Below are positions 10,461 through 22,200 of a stretch of DNA of 64,000 nt, one piece after another. Location of the stretch: positions 8,370,001 to 8,434,000 of the forward strand of contig CM069439.1 of NCBI GenBank assembly GCA_035610365.1. Direction: 5' to 3'. The translations under genes and the position numbers were made by a program. This DNA is from Aquatica leii. Its lineage: Eukaryota; Arthropoda; Insecta; Coleoptera; Lampyridae. The first letter of the stretch is position 1. Each line of letters starts with the position of its first letter. The notes under the pieces are model-generated. The model had not been told where the DNA came from, did not search any database, and was given only the letters and a program-made list of their open reading frames with translations.

Positions 10461-11503
10461 ACATACCTATACGTCTATGATCTATATTTATTATGATTTA
10501 TGCAAAAAAAAGACAATTTGTTGAAAATAAAATGAAGAAACAGAAAAGTGATATCGAGTTACCTAAAAAAATATTAAAACACTTATTTTATACTAAAGAA
10601 ATCACTCATATTTTCTTGCTTAATTTACAGAAAACAAAATCTTCATTTTATTGAAGTATTTTTGTGAAATATAATTAATTTCAGATCTTCTGCGTTTTTA
10701 TTTTATGTCGTAATTAATTCTCCGGTAAAATAGCAGTATACCAAAAAAACCTAAATGTTTATTTAAACGAAGAAATTAAAACAATAAATTCAAAAGTATT
10801 TATCAAAAGATTCACCAGGCATTGGCGCAAAGCAGAAATTTTATGCTGTCCAAATCTTTCTTTGCCATATTTCAAGACACTGCAATCATATTTATTTTAT
10901 TTTTGCGCAATAAATATTCCTTTGTAGTTAAATTAAGAAAAATATAAATTTAATCCCCTTTGTTTTAAATTATTACAATTTTTACGAAACTTTGCGTTTA
11001 CGGGTTTAAGCTCGTCGATTAAGAATAGGTAATAAAATTTTGGTAATTTTGCCGATGTCCTTTATTATAAAATTAACAAAATTAGTGGAAAATAATATAA
11101 ATAAATTAGAATTTTAATATACATTACAACCGCGACTCGATTTTTATTATCACGGTACCCCTCTTTCCTCCTTCTCACAACCTGTTTGTAACAAACAAAA
11201 GTTTAAAGTTTGATATAAACGAATAAAATAATTATAAATGGGTGACACCGAAGCGTGAACCAGGAAGACAACGCCACAGAAGTGGTCAATTTTTAAATGA
11301 GATAACTGATGTTAAAAATAAATTTTAAATAATTAACTAAAGAAAAAATGTTAATTCAAGAAATGTGTTGGTACTCTTCCTCGCAAGTACAATAACAAAT
11401 CGTGCACGTGTGAGATAACACTACGAATTATGAATAACAACTTTGAAGTAATTTGTACGTCTTTTTGTTGTTGTACCATTACTCTTTTTTTTTGTTTTAG
11501 AGA
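10461..11503. other. Upstream region of the finger-protein gene
   Basis: There is no coding signal. Part of it (10970-11420) is conserved in the relic locus at 5890-6130, which suggests it was unique flanking DNA when the locus was copied. A splice acceptor (TTTGTTTTAG at 11492-11501) stands immediately before the first ATG, so a 5' untranslated exon probably lies somewhere in this stretch. I could not identify its donor or a promoter. Confidence 0.4.
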
Positions 11504-14500
11504 ATGTGCCGAATGTGTATGCAATACTTTTGTTGCCGCAATTGCAAATCTAAACACGAAACTACTCAGCATCAAATATTCGAAGATTGTGAACTTTGTA
11601 TTTACGGACGGACAATTTTTAAAAGCCCTTCTGAAAAATTACTACAACATGTAAAAAACAAACATTTACCTCTTCATTGCTTATTTTGCAAAACCGTGTT
11701 TTTAACATTAGAAGATTTGCTTTATCGTCATGGTTGCTCAGGTCAAAAAAATTGTAATAAAAACGCTGTTAATGAAAAGTATCAATCACCTATAACAGAT
11801 ATGTTCCACAAAAGTATTATTTCTGGTAACAAATTTTATACAAACCAAAATGTGCATTATTCTACTAGTACTCCCATGCAAAAAAATGACGATGGAGAGT
11901 TTAGAAAAATACCCGAAGTCATTACACCAGTTGAGTATTACAATAGATTACAGAAAAGTCATATTGAACCAAGTAAATGTCACGACACGCCGATTTCTTC
12001 TTCTCAGGCAAATAGTATTAAAGCGAATATGAAGTATATATCTAAAGAAGATATGAATATCGGTAAGTTCTTTTTATATATGTAACACAAAGAAAAAATT
12101 TATTTGCAGTGTCAAATCCTACACCACCAAAAAGGTAAAACAATTTGATTTAATGTTGAATTGTAACTAAGGTGTTGTATTGTAGTGCGTTGATATGTGA
12201 AGATAGTCATACAGTTTGGGAAAGTGCGTTAGCAACTTCAAACTTTGCTGAGTTGGACCTTGTCTCTAAAGATACAATTCCGAGTCCATCGCTAGGAAAT
12301 AACACAAGTTTGGGTAATTTTAGACATAATTGTTAGGATTTAAACTACATAGATACAAACTGCGTTTGTAGAATTTGAGAATTCTTCTGTGAATGAGCTA
12401 TATTCGACCACTGAGTACAACAGCAAATTCAATATATCATCAGTGACAAGAAAGTATAACGTTATTGCTCCTAAAAACAACCTAAGAGGTAAGAACTGTT
12501 TTTGTTTAAATAAAAGCGAAATGAAAGTATTGTCTTGCAAAGTTTGAGCATTCTTTTCAAGACATTCTTCGTTCAATTCGTAATCGAAAATCTTAATGGT
12601 CAAATGTTGTATCATGCTTCATACGTCTTCACGAGGTTCTCGAAGTTCGGACTTTTGGTATATATAGTAAATAAGTGTTAGTTTCGATATCTGCTGGTAG
12701 AGATAGCTGCGACTAAGAATAATAAAGGAATATTGATACTTTTGTTTCGTTAAGGACTTCTTTTTTGACTACAAAGTTTGTTTCTAACATTTCTTTATTA
12801 ACGTATTTTTACGAAAAATACATTTGGCAATGTTGTAAAACAAACTTTCCATTCTAATACGATTTGAACAGATTTTAATCATAAGCATCATTTGTCAAAT
12901 TTTGACATTGATGCATCCAATTCGACCTTCTTGTTTCATGTTTGTAAAACTTTTGCTTTTTTCGTGATTTTTTGTTACTTTTAATTAGTTCGTATGGTTT
13001 CTGTAATGGAAATGCTAACACAGTCCCAAACGAGTATGGCATATGTTTTCCAAACGGAAGACAACCTAGAGGAAATACATTTCGAAAAATGGATCAATGA
13101 CTTTGAGAAACTGGTTCGTTTACAACGAGAAACGCTAATGCTGGTAGATCAAGATAAAAACCTGCAATACAAAACTAGAAGAGCAAATTCTAGACGCTGT
13201 ACACGAAGATACCTCGCTTAGTACCTACAGTTAGCTTCAACATTCAATGTTCTACAAACAAACCTGCTTCATCCACGTTTCTAAGGTTCAACCTTTCTAT
13301 GATAACAACAACCTATTACGATTTTGGTAACACAATCTTACATTCGATTCAAGAAGATGGCGACTTTCTCGGGCCTATTCTTTGAAGCGATTAATCTATG
13401 TATACCAGAGATGGTGTATTTAATACTCATAATCTTCACCATTAGACAGATGAAAATCCGCATGAATTTATAGAATATGACCACCAAAGAAGGTTTTGCA
13501 TTAACGTTTAGCTGCGCATAAAAAATCAAGGGTCATTAGGCCAATTTATCTAACAAATCGTCTTAATTCCAATGGGTAACTTAATGTATTGGAACAGATG
13601 GATTGGTTGCGGTGGTCACATCCTATGACTTGCGAGATCTTCCGATATCAATCCTCTAGAGTTTTTTGTTTGCGGTTTCATTAAATAGACAGTTAATTCA
13701 ACGCCTCCTCAAGACGCTAACGAAGTTACAGAAAAAATTAACTTAGCGGTATTGGAAAATACACCAGAAGGACTCAAATGAGTAATCCACACTCGAATGT
13801 TGCAAATCATATCTTGCGTAATGTATAGAATTTAAAACCTGCTACCAATGACGAGTAAACATTTTTGGAGATTAAAATTGGAGAAAATAGCAACGGTAGG
13901 TATTACAATCGTATGCTAGTTTACCGTGTTATCAAATGTATGCTTCTTTTAAGTGGTTCCTGAAGACGTACGAAGCATAATAAAGCAGTTTTACATTAGG
14001 ATTTTTGATTCAGAACTGAACGAAGAATGTCACAGCGTGTAGCTTTTTCGTCAATTTATACACACTCTGTAATTTATTTAATCTGAAGATTTTTTTTCGT
14101 TAGCGTCTGAAATTTGTTAACAGATTGTAATAAACCTATTTAGAACCGTGGCAAGATACGTTGACGCAAAACTTGTTTTAAGTTATATGTATAAAGGGTG
14201 TCCACAAATTCATTCTGAACATAAAGGTCTCAGTTATTACAAATTCGGTTAAGTGAGAAAAAACCTGAAATTAAATAACTGGCAGTTACCAAAAACAATT
14301 CCATTCATTTTTTAGCCTCATCGCCACATACAGACCTTCACAATCTTCTTCGCACAAAACTGACGCTTGCGTTATCTAAATTTTCATTAAAATAGTAGGA
14401 ATACGTTTTGATAAATTTTAAAATTGTTTTATTAAAATCAGTCGCCATAACGTTTTTCAATTGATTTTTCCGACATAAAAAAAATTAATTTTTTCAAGGA

Positions 14501-14949
14501 AAATCTGATTCCAAACCGCAATTTATGCTTGAAAACGTTGAAGAAGAATCGTCTACAGATGAAAATATAGATCCCAAAGTATATAGTTTTGGAACACAAA
14601 CCACAAAAACTAACTGTAAAAGTTACAACACTCATACGGAAAATGTATGGACTACAGTAGCTAATGCCTGGAAATCTGCGTGGAAAAGCTTATCTCATAA
14701 AGGTAAGCAATAATAAATAACTAGAATCTATAATTTAATTACGTTATAGGGTGTCAAAAAAAGAAAACTCAAAAAAAATCTATAAAAAGACCACAATCTG
14801 ATGATTTAGATGATGCACCCGAATTAAAACGTTTTAAAATAGCTGATGTGCAATGTCGAAAAACGATTCATGCAGTACCAACGCTGCGCTACTTTACTAA
14901 TACTAAGCAATGTGTTATGTATTACGATAAAGCTGTACAAACTGATTGA
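11504..14949 (+). CDS. Six-exon Cys/His-finger protein gene
   Basis: Exons: 11504-12062, 12110-12134 (a 25-nt microexon), 12186-12313, 12372-12488, 14499-14702 and 14750-14949. All introns are GT-AG and phases match throughout, giving 1233 nt, or 410 residues and a stop, with no internal break. The first 80 residues hold clustered Cys/His pairs (C2, C5, C11, C14, H19, H23; C29, C32, H49, H54; C59, C62, H76, C78), suggesting two or three zinc fingers. The rest is polar and low in complexity and ends YDKAVQTD. The acceptor just before the ATG implies an upstream 5' exon. The family is not firmly recognised. The arrangement recalls insect proteins annotated as fs(1)Ya-like, a nuclear-lamina protein in Drosophila, but this is a weak suggestion. 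The fourth intron holds a mariner relic, and the last two exons are duplicated at 21303-21753. Confidence 0.75.
12614..13977 (+). mobile_element. Mariner-like element relic in intron 4
   Basis: Imperfect terminal inverted repeats (TGCTTCATACGTCTTCACGAGG at the left, against CCTGAAGACGTACGAAGCA at the right) enclose about 1.36 kb, the usual size of a mariner. Inside, an N-terminal frame (12994-13221) and later broken frames show TDENPHEF (about 13450), RWIGCGG (13599-13618) and DINPLEFFVCGFIK (about 13650-13690), equivalent to the common RWIGRGGP and DLTPLDFFLWG blocks of insect transposases. Many stops make it inactive. The host intron is correspondingly about 2 kb long, while the others are 46-58 nt. 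Confidence 0.65.
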
Positions 14950-15398
14950 CCTTTATAATTGTGTTTTTTTAAAGTATTTTTATAAATATGAAATTGTTAA
15001 TGTTATTTATTTCATGTGAATTTTATTTTATAGTACAAATTAATACATTTATATAGAACATGTGCTATTTTTTTTAGTTATTAAACCCATGAGTAAATAT
15101 AACGTTTAATTTTTGTCAAATCTAATAAATATAAATATTTTTTTACACATATTTATCATTGGTATAGTAATTACTTCATAACTAGTGTAATATAACTGGC
15201 ATATATGAATTTATAGTTATATTGGCCAAATAAGAAGAAAAATTTAAGAACAGCAACAACATATCAAACTGGAACACACAGATAAATCTGTGAGCCGTTT
15301 TTTTAAATTGGACTAAAATTGGAAATTAGTTCAAATCAAATTTACTGAACCAAAACCATTATTTGTATTTCGGATTTACTTTTAAAAGTTTTAAACAA

Positions 15399-15580
15399 TG
15401 AAAAGTTCGCGAAGTTATTGTCAACTTCGAGAACGTTCACTAACTTATTGTCAACTTTCAGAACGTTTCCCGAAAGATGTAGAAAATTCTCAAGAGAAAT
15501 ATATAAAAACGCTTCAAAGGAATCATAGGTGAGTTTTTTGAAGTCGGAAGTATTTAGACAGTCCCGCGCCGTACATAAGA
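15399..15580 (+). mobile_element. Old related LTR fragment, unit 1
   Basis: The sequence starts TGAAAAGTTCGCGAAG and contains GAACGTTCAC, TTTCCCGAAAGATGTAGAAAATTCTC, ATATATAAAAACGC and AATCATAGGT. These are the same elements, in the same order, as in the U3 and TATA region of the gypsy LTRs (for example 54771-54910). It is more diverged than the other LTRs and lacks the 3' part. Confidence 0.5.
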
Positions 15581-15889
15581 GCAAAGTCGTGTGGTGCAGG
15601 ACGGCGCCGAAAAGCCTCTAAACTCAAAAGTAAAAAAAAGATAAAGCAACAAACAACATTGTCAAAACAAAACTTATAATGATAAAGAAACAGTAAGGAA
15701 TTGATAGCTGTTATATTGTTTTTTATTTGTTTATTTTTTTTATTTTTCCTTTCTGAGACGAGGGAACTGAATTACTTCTCAAAAATAATATATTTTCCAA
15801 ATGAGAGTACGCAATAATAGCATTTATTTGATCGAATACGTAACATGATAACATGAATTGTGTGAACTCAAACAAATCTGATTTTATTT

Positions 15890-17905
15890 ATGTTTGAGCT
15901 TGAAATTTGGCTTGCAACGAGCCAACAAGCGAACAAGCATTTTTTTGTCTGAGCTTGCAATGTACGAAACTTATATATTTAAGCGCTGCATCGGTCGCGA
16001 TTTGTTGAATAAAAGAAAAAGAGAGGAAGAACTGGAAAACCATGTCAAAATTACGCAACTTTTTCAAAACCCAAATCTACTCTGCCAAATATTAATAACA
16101 ACAATAATACAGCTGAATCCCAATATTCTAAAGCTGTACTTGAAACAAGTATCAGCAGCAGACAAGAAACTGATCTTCTAGAAAGCAATCCATCAACATC
16201 TTCAAGTTCCGCTGATAATGAAAAATCAACACCTTCAAAAATTATCAGAATGGAAAATATGAGTCAACTTTCGAAAGATGCTTCACTATGGCTAAAGAAA
16301 TTACGTCTTAATAATATTCAAGAATTAGTAGATCGTGGCCCTGCTGATTATCAAAACAAAAAGGATATTTATCCGAGAGATAGTTCGGATATATAGTTAC
16401 TTCTTTAGAATTTTACCGAACAAAGAAAAAAATTGAGCGTTTTTGATTGTTGTATTCCGAAACAAAAAATTCACTTCTGTTGCAAGTTACATATCGAAAA
16501 TGTTCTAAAATTGCTAAATCTTCCTAACCGTTTTAATAAAAACGAAATAATTGATTCTGAAATTCAAAATGTAATAAACAGAGAAACTAAATACTGGCAA
16601 GCTGTTATAGAAAAAAAATTTTACGTGATTCCGTTTTTATTAATAATATTATTCCGTATTCTTAGACTGCACTCCTGACTCTAGTCATCAAGAACAAATT
16701 TCAGTTTGTATAAGATTTGTTAATTTAAAGAGCACGGGAATAAGTATAGAAAAACATTTTTTTATTATTTTGTCCTACAGATGATGAGTCAGGTAAAGAC
16801 TTGACAAAGTTTCTTTTGTCGGCGTTAGAGAAAGAAGGCTTAAATTTTCAACGATTTGCGGGATCAGGGTTACGACAATGGGGCAAATATGCGTGGTAGG
16901 CATAATGGTCTATAAAAAAAACATTAAATTTCTTTGTTCCTCGTTACAATACTTTGAGTATCAATTTTTTTTCTTTAGTTCAAGAACTGTTTGTATTTTT
17001 TTCAGCTTCTACTAAACGCTGGTCAATTCTGAAATCTAATTTATCTAAAGTAACAAATTTAAGTTTAAAACCTTTATCGGATACTGGATGATCTAGTAGA
17101 AAATATGCAATAACTCCTTTAAGGTATCAGCTTGGGGAGGTTTATGATGCTGTTTGAAATAAGCGAAGAAAACTTTGAAAATAACGTAAAAAATTTAGCT
17201 GCATCGTTGGTCAAAAAATTGCAAAATTTTAAGTTCACTTGCATTCTTATATTGTGGTATAGTATTTTAAGTAAAGTTAAGTTGTTAGTAAAATTATTCA
17301 AAAACCGAACTTTGATGTTGCTCAGTGTTGTAATCATTTAAATCATTTGAATAATTTTTTGAAAGCTTATCGCTCCGATAAAGGTTTTAATGATCTATTG
17401 GTTAATGCTAAAGAAATAGCATTCAGCTTAGACATAGAACCTAAATTCAAAAAACAAAAAGGTCTAATACCGCGGAAAATTAAAAAAAAAACATTTTGAT
17501 TATGAATGTGACCATGAACCGATCCACGACGAAAGTTTAAAGTTCAAAGTTGATTGTTTTTTAATGCTCTAGATGTAATCATAACATCAGTGGATGAGAG
17601 ATTCCAATTACTTTCTTCTTACTTTAATAATTTAGCGTTTTTATGGAATATTGAAAAATTTAAAAATTATTCTGAAAACGAACAATTAGAATTATGTCAA
17701 AAAGTTGAAAATCTATTAAACGACAAAACTCGCAATGAACGAGACATAACTGCTGTAAAACTTAAAGAATTGCAATATTCACAAAATGTTGATAAAAAAG
17801 TTATGACGTCTCCAGAAGAAACTTTAAATTTATATAATACTTCGTATTTTATTAACAATGCCGGTTTCTGTTGCTACCGCAGACCGACATATTTCAAAAC
17901 TCAAA
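15890..17905 (+). pseudogene. hAT transposase relic (ZMYM1-like), unit 1
   Basis: Broken frames follow the order of an insect zinc finger MYM-type 1-like protein (TTF domain, then hAT transposase). Visible blocks are a Lys/Glu-rich start ending in KITQLF (15990-16070), ELVDRGPADYQ (16324-16358), the IHFCC cysteine block (16470-16490), ESGKDLTKFLLSALEKEGL (16787-16843), a frame-shifted DQGYDNGANMRGRHNG (16865-16912), FFSASTKRW (about 17000-17027), LSLKPLSDT (17063-17089) and VDERFQLLSSYFNNLAFLWN (17593-17652). Multiple stops and frameshifts show it is dead. It joins a gypsy 3' fragment at about 17906. Confidence 0.8.
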
Positions 17906-18030
17906 ATAATACTTTTATGGTCAAGGAAGTTGCCGAAATGGAGGAAGCTGTCGCTATCGCCACGATCCTTTCTACCGGTGTCGCATCCAGTCTTCTGTTC
18001 TGGGACAGAACAGTCTTAAGGAGGGGGCAG
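17906..18030 (+). mobile_element. Gypsy 3'-terminal stub before an LTR, unit 1
   Basis: About 125 bp identical in layout to the end of the gypsy body: the second half of the CCCH-finger coding region (YFYGQGSC.NGGSC.YRHD in the relevant frame), the tail, and the polypurine tract GGAGGGGGCAG next to the LTR at 18031. It belongs to an upstream element whose remaining body is missing; the hAT relic abuts it. The order body end, LTR, body start implies a former head-to-tail pair or LTR-LTR recombination. Confidence 0.8.
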
Positions 18031-18466
18031 TGAAACGTTCTCAAATTCAAGAGCCTTCTCTAAATTGTTATCCATCTTCTAGAACGTATACCGAAAGAAT
18101 GGAACACTCGAGAAGGATTTCCAAAATGTGTATAAATACGGAACAAACAAATCGTAGGTCAGTTATTCCCGTAATATGAAGACGGCATCGCTAAGAAAAT
18201 TATTAAATAAGTAATTAACGCGTGTGTGCAGATAAATATATGGAGTATAATCTTGTACGTGACTTACGTGTAAACAAACAATAAGTGTTAAATAGTTATC
18301 CGCGGACTTTATCTTATCTTCGTGTGAGTGATAGCGTTATACATAAATTAGAGCTTAAGTGTTTTTATTATATGTCCTTAGATTTAATTAGTTGGGTTAG
18401 TTTAAACGTGTACATATTTTTAGTAGTAGTTTAAATAAATCAGTTTTAATAATAAAATACGTAACA
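18031..18466 (+). mobile_element. Gypsy LTR (436 bp), unit 1
   Basis: Begins TGAAACGTTC and ends ACGTAACA (TG...CA ends). Preceded by a polypurine tract and followed by a leader and gag. Contains the TATA-like GTATAAATAC at about 18130, and TTAAATAAG and AATAAA-type motifs downstream. It differs from the 3' LTR at 30467-30925 by well over 10 percent by eye, so the two are not a recent pair. Confidence 0.85.
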
Positions 18467-18701
18467 ATTGGTATTAGGTGTCCGGTTTAAAAGCCGTGGA
18501 AATCGTGTAAATAGATAAAGCTGTTCGCGATTTTTAGTGTAAATATCGTTCCCGTAATAAAAACATTAATTGCGTAAATAAATAAAACTTTAGTTCGCGT
18601 TTAATCGCAGTTGTTCTATTTCGTTAAACTATTGTCGGGCATTATTAAAATTTAGTGTTATTAAACTTTTCTTATTGTTATTATTATTCGTTGTTAAATT
18701 T
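18467..18701 (+). other. Gypsy leader with possible primer-binding site, unit 1
   Basis: The LTR is followed by TTGGTATTAGGTGTCCGG. In the related elements at 44102 and 55196 the equivalent sequence starts TGG directly after the LTR and contains GGGTTCG or GGGGTTCG, as expected for complementarity to a tRNA 3' end. The tRNA was not identified. The leader runs to the gag ATG at 18702. Confidence 0.5.
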
Positions 18702-20102
18702 ATGCCGGTGACGCGTTTGCAAGCAGTTAAAATAGATTCAAAAATATTTGAAATTCTCGAATCTATGAATAAAAATATGGAAGAAAATAATAGAAAAATG
18801 AGGGAAAATTCACAGAAAATTGAAAAAAAACTATCCGAACATTCTCAGAAAATGGAAGAAAAGTTTTACGAAAATTCGCAGAAGATAGAAGGAAATTCTA
18901 AAAAAATAGAAGAAATATCGTTGGAAAATTCTACACGTTTAAAAGAAGAAATACGAACGAGCATAGAAAATCAAATTAAAATTGTTCAAGAGGAAACCCA
19001 AGCAGATATGTTAAACTTAAAAGAAGAAATTTGCGAATCTGTGAAAGAGAAAATAGAAGCAATAGAGGACAAATTAGAAAACAAAATAAAACTGCTTGAA
19101 GAAAGAATGAACCAAATGAATTGTCACGGTGAAGGAAGCGTCACAAGTGAAGATTTAATAATGGACCATCGAGAAGAAACCACTCACAAGTTCAAAGTTG
19201 TACCTCCGAATTTTGTTGGTAAAGTTCGATGGCCAACCTACTACAAGCAGTTTCAAGCCGCAGCTACAGCTAATGGTTGGACCAACAAGCAGAAAGCGAC
19301 GTCTTTAATTGTGTCCTTACGCGGAGAAGCGCTTGGAATCTTGCAAACTGTTCCTGACCACTTGCCAGAAAATTACGAACTCTTAATTTCACGATTAGAA
19401 ATCAGATATGGAGATGCCCATCTTTAACAAGTGTATCAAGCTCAAATTGAAAGTCGTGTTCAGAAAGCTGCCGAAAGTCTTCAAGAGTTTGAGGCCGACA
19501 TCGCCAGATTAACACGGCTTGCGTATCCTACAGCACCAGATACCTTCTTAGAGCAGTTGGCTATTCAAACCTTTGTAGATGGCCTCCGAGACAACGAAAC
19601 GCAGCATACTCTGCGGTTAGCTCGACCGAAGACGTTGGATGACGTTTTAACCCATGCCTTGGAGTTCGAGGCGGCAAACCAAGCGTCGCACCGAGGTAGC
19701 CATAAGCTCCGTTGTGCTGCAGAAATATCCTCGCACACCGACGAAAGCATTAAAGACATAGTGCGACGAGTATTTCGGAAACGAGTAGCTCGAGGAAGAG
19801 AACTGACGTGCTGGAACTGCGGGGAAGTGGGCCACGTACGACGACGCTGTACTAAGCTCAGAAGAGCGTCTGGAAAACTAGAACGGGTCGACCGAATGGG
19901 GCGAAAGTCGACCTCAACTAGCCATGCCCCGGAGATTACCACCCAAATGGCATCGCCTAGGGAGCAATTGCATAGCATTTATCTCGATGGCAATATCAAT
20001 GAAAGAAGCGTTCAGTTACTGGTTGACACGGGAGCGACGAAGACCATCATTCGTCTTGACATTTTATTGGAAAACGAGAAGACATCACCAGTAACAGTAT
20101 GA
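18702..20102 (+). pseudogene. gag: Gypsy Gag and start of protease, unit 1
   Basis: The ATG at 18702 (MPVTR) is chosen because the same start is kept at 44300 and 55400. Residues 10-150 form a coiled coil built on repeats of the NSQKMEE type. A capsid-like region follows (WPTYYKQFQAAA, LRGEALGILQ), then a zinc knuckle C-x2-C-x4-H-x4-C (CWNCGEVGHVRRRC, 19810-19851). The aspartic-protease motif LLVDTGATKT (20019-20048) comes near the end. One nonsense change breaks it: TAA at 19428, where related copies have CAA. The next stop at 20100 replaces an Arg codon (TGA for CGA). Gag and Pol thus seem to have been one continuous frame. Confidence 0.85.
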
Positions 20103-21151
20103 CTTCGAACGGCGACGGGCGATGAAATACCTACTCACGGACATGTCAAAGTAACCATTGGTTTGGGAAATGGAGTACTCGACCATCAAGTACTGGTAGC
20201 CGACATCACGGAAGAAGTTATCCTAGGAATGGACGTGATAAAGAAGTATGGGTTCCATTTGGATATGAAGAACGATGTCCTGAAGATCAATAATGAAGAA
20301 ATTCCTTTTCATTCGTCAGAGAAGGCAGTCGTGCGAGTCTTATTGAGTGAAGACGTAATTCTGCCTGGATGGAAATCTTCGGGAAGGCTACATACGCGCG
20401 ATTGAGCCAGTAGAGGGCGGTTTAGTTGAAAAGGAACTACTCGTTGGCAGAACTTTTGTACGAGTAAAAAACACGATGCCAGTAAGGATCTTAAACATTA
20501 ACTCAGATCCTGTAACGTTGTGGAGAGAGAAGGCGTGATTGAACCTTCAAGTAGCCCGTGGGCGTGCCTAGTGGTACTCGTAAAAAAGAAAGATGGATCA
20601 ACGAGGTTTTACGTAGACTACAGACAGCTAAACGACGTGACCAAAAAAAAAAGTTAACCTTCACCTAGAATTGACGATACGTTAGACACGTTGTCAGGAT
20701 CCCAGTGGTTTTCTACGTTAGATTTAAAGAGTGGATACTAGCAGGTAGAATTAGAACCTAAGGATCGTGAAAAAACAGCTTTTACGATTGTGGCAGTTTA
20801 CTGTGATGCCCTTCGGCCTGTGTAACGCGCTTGCAACGTTCGAGCGTTTGATGGAGACCATCTTGCGCGGATTGTCTTAGAAGACGTGCTTGGTTTACCT
20901 GGACGACGTGATCGTGGTTGGAAGGTCGTTTGAAGAACACTTGAACAACTTGCAAGAAGTGTTTCAGCGACTACGTGGGGCTAATCTCAAACTGAGCCCA
21001 AAGAAGTGCCACGTATTTAAGAAGGAAGTGCAATATCTTGGCGACGTCGTATCTAGAAATGAATTAAAGGTTGACCCAGACAAAATTCGAGCAGTGCAAG
21101 GATGGCCAAGAACAATCGACAAACATCAGGTCCGAAGTTTCCTTAGGTTGT
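20103..21151 (+). pseudogene. pol: Gypsy protease and truncated reverse transcriptase, unit 1
   Basis: Continues the protease (IL.GMDVIKKYGF, 20220-20255). A deletion and stops follow, then reverse-transcriptase blocks: [11 protein letters not shown] (20607-20640), QWFSTLDLKSGY (20704-20740) and VYLDDVIVVGRS (20893-20928), the catalytic YLDD motif. The frame is cut at RSFLRLCT by the duplication junction at 21151, so RNase H, integrase and everything downstream are absent from this copy. Confidence 0.85.
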
Positions 21152-21302
21152 GCACAAAACTGACTGACGCTTGCGTTATCTAAATTTTCATTAAAATAGT
21201 AGGAATACGTTTTGATAAATTTTAAAATTGTTTTATTAAAATCAGTCGCCATAACGTTTTTCAATTGATTTTTCCGACATAAAAAAAATTAATTTTTTCA
21301 AG

Positions 21303-21753
21303 GAAAATCTGATTCCAAACCGCAATTTATGCTTGAAAACGTTGAAGAAGAATCGTCTACAGATGAAAATATAGATCCCAAAGTATATAGTTTTGGAACA
21401 CAAACCACAAAAACTAACTGTAAAAGTTACAACACTCATACGGAAAATGTATGGACTACAGTAGCTAATGCCTGGAAATCTGCGTGGAAAAGCTTATCTC
21501 ATAAAGGTAAGCAATAATAAATAACTAGAATCTATAATTTAATTACGTTATAGGGTGTCAAAAAAAGAAAACTCAAAAAAAATCTATAAAAAGACCACAA
21601 TCTGATGATTTAGATGATGCACCCGAATTAAAACGTTTTAAAATAGCTGATGTGCAATGTCGAAAAACGATTCATGCAGTACCAACGCTGCGCTACTTTA
21701 CTAATACTAAGCAATGTGTTATGTATTACGATAAAGCTGTACAAACTGATTGA
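21303..21753 (+). pseudogene. Duplicated last two exons of the finger-protein gene
   Basis: Exons at 21303-21506 and 21554-21753 are copies of exons 5 and 6 of the gene at 11504. Splice sites, frame and the terminal YDKAVQTD stop are intact. The first four exons were not duplicated and there is no start of its own, so it is listed as a partial gene. It lies on the same strand downstream of the true 3' end and could in principle serve as an alternative 3' terminal exon pair if transcripts read through unit 1. Confidence 0.8.
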
Positions 21754-22200
21754 CCTTTATAATTGTGTTTTTTTAAAGTATTTTTATAAATATGAAATTG
21801 TTAATGTTATTTATTTCATGTGAATTTTATTTTCTAGTACAAATTAATACATTTATATAGAACATGTGCTATTTTTTTTAGTTATTAAACCCATGAGTAA
21901 ATATAACGTTTAATTTTTGTCAAATCTAATAAATATAAATATTTTTTTACACATATTTATCATTGGTATAGTAATTACTTCATAACTAGTGTAATATAAC
22001 TGGCATATATGAATTTATAGTTATATTGGCCAAATAAGAAGAAAAATTTAAGAACAGCAACAACATATCAAACTGGAACACACAGATAAATCTGTGAGCC
22101 GTTTTTAAATTGGACTAAAATTGGAAATTAGTTCAAATCAAATTTACTGAACCAAAACCATTATTTGTATTTCGGATTTACTTTTAAAAGTTTTAAACAA

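Larger units (their letters stand above)
14354..21151. repeat. Tandem duplication, unit 1 (about 6.8 kb)
   Basis: The segment is repeated head to tail at 21152-27916 with very high identity. It contains the last two exons of the finger-protein gene, an old LTR relic, a hAT relic and the 5' half of a gypsy element. It stops inside gypsy reverse transcriptase after GGTTGTGCAC, where unit 2 begins at once with GCACAAAACTGAC. The two sides share GCAC at the junction, and unit 2 has an extra TGAC next to it. The pattern indicates a microhomology-mediated duplication that arose after the gypsy insertion. Confidence 0.9.

Noticed and set aside
14438-14635. Minus-strand 65-aa frame at 14438-14635, repeated at 21242-21439
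   Set aside because: Antisense to exon 5 of the finger-protein gene and its acceptor. It is repeated only because the tandem duplication repeats it.
17554-18033. A 159-aa frame that seems to fuse a hAT transposase to a new C-terminus
   Set aside because: The C-terminal part is an out-of-frame reading of the gypsy finger region, polypurine tract and LTR start. The fusion is a by-product of the junction at about 17906.
19565-19978. Minus-strand 137-aa frame inside gag, present in both tandem units
   Set aside because: Entirely antisense to the conserved gag region with the CCHC knuckle. It has no domain of its own and is not kept in gypsy D or E.
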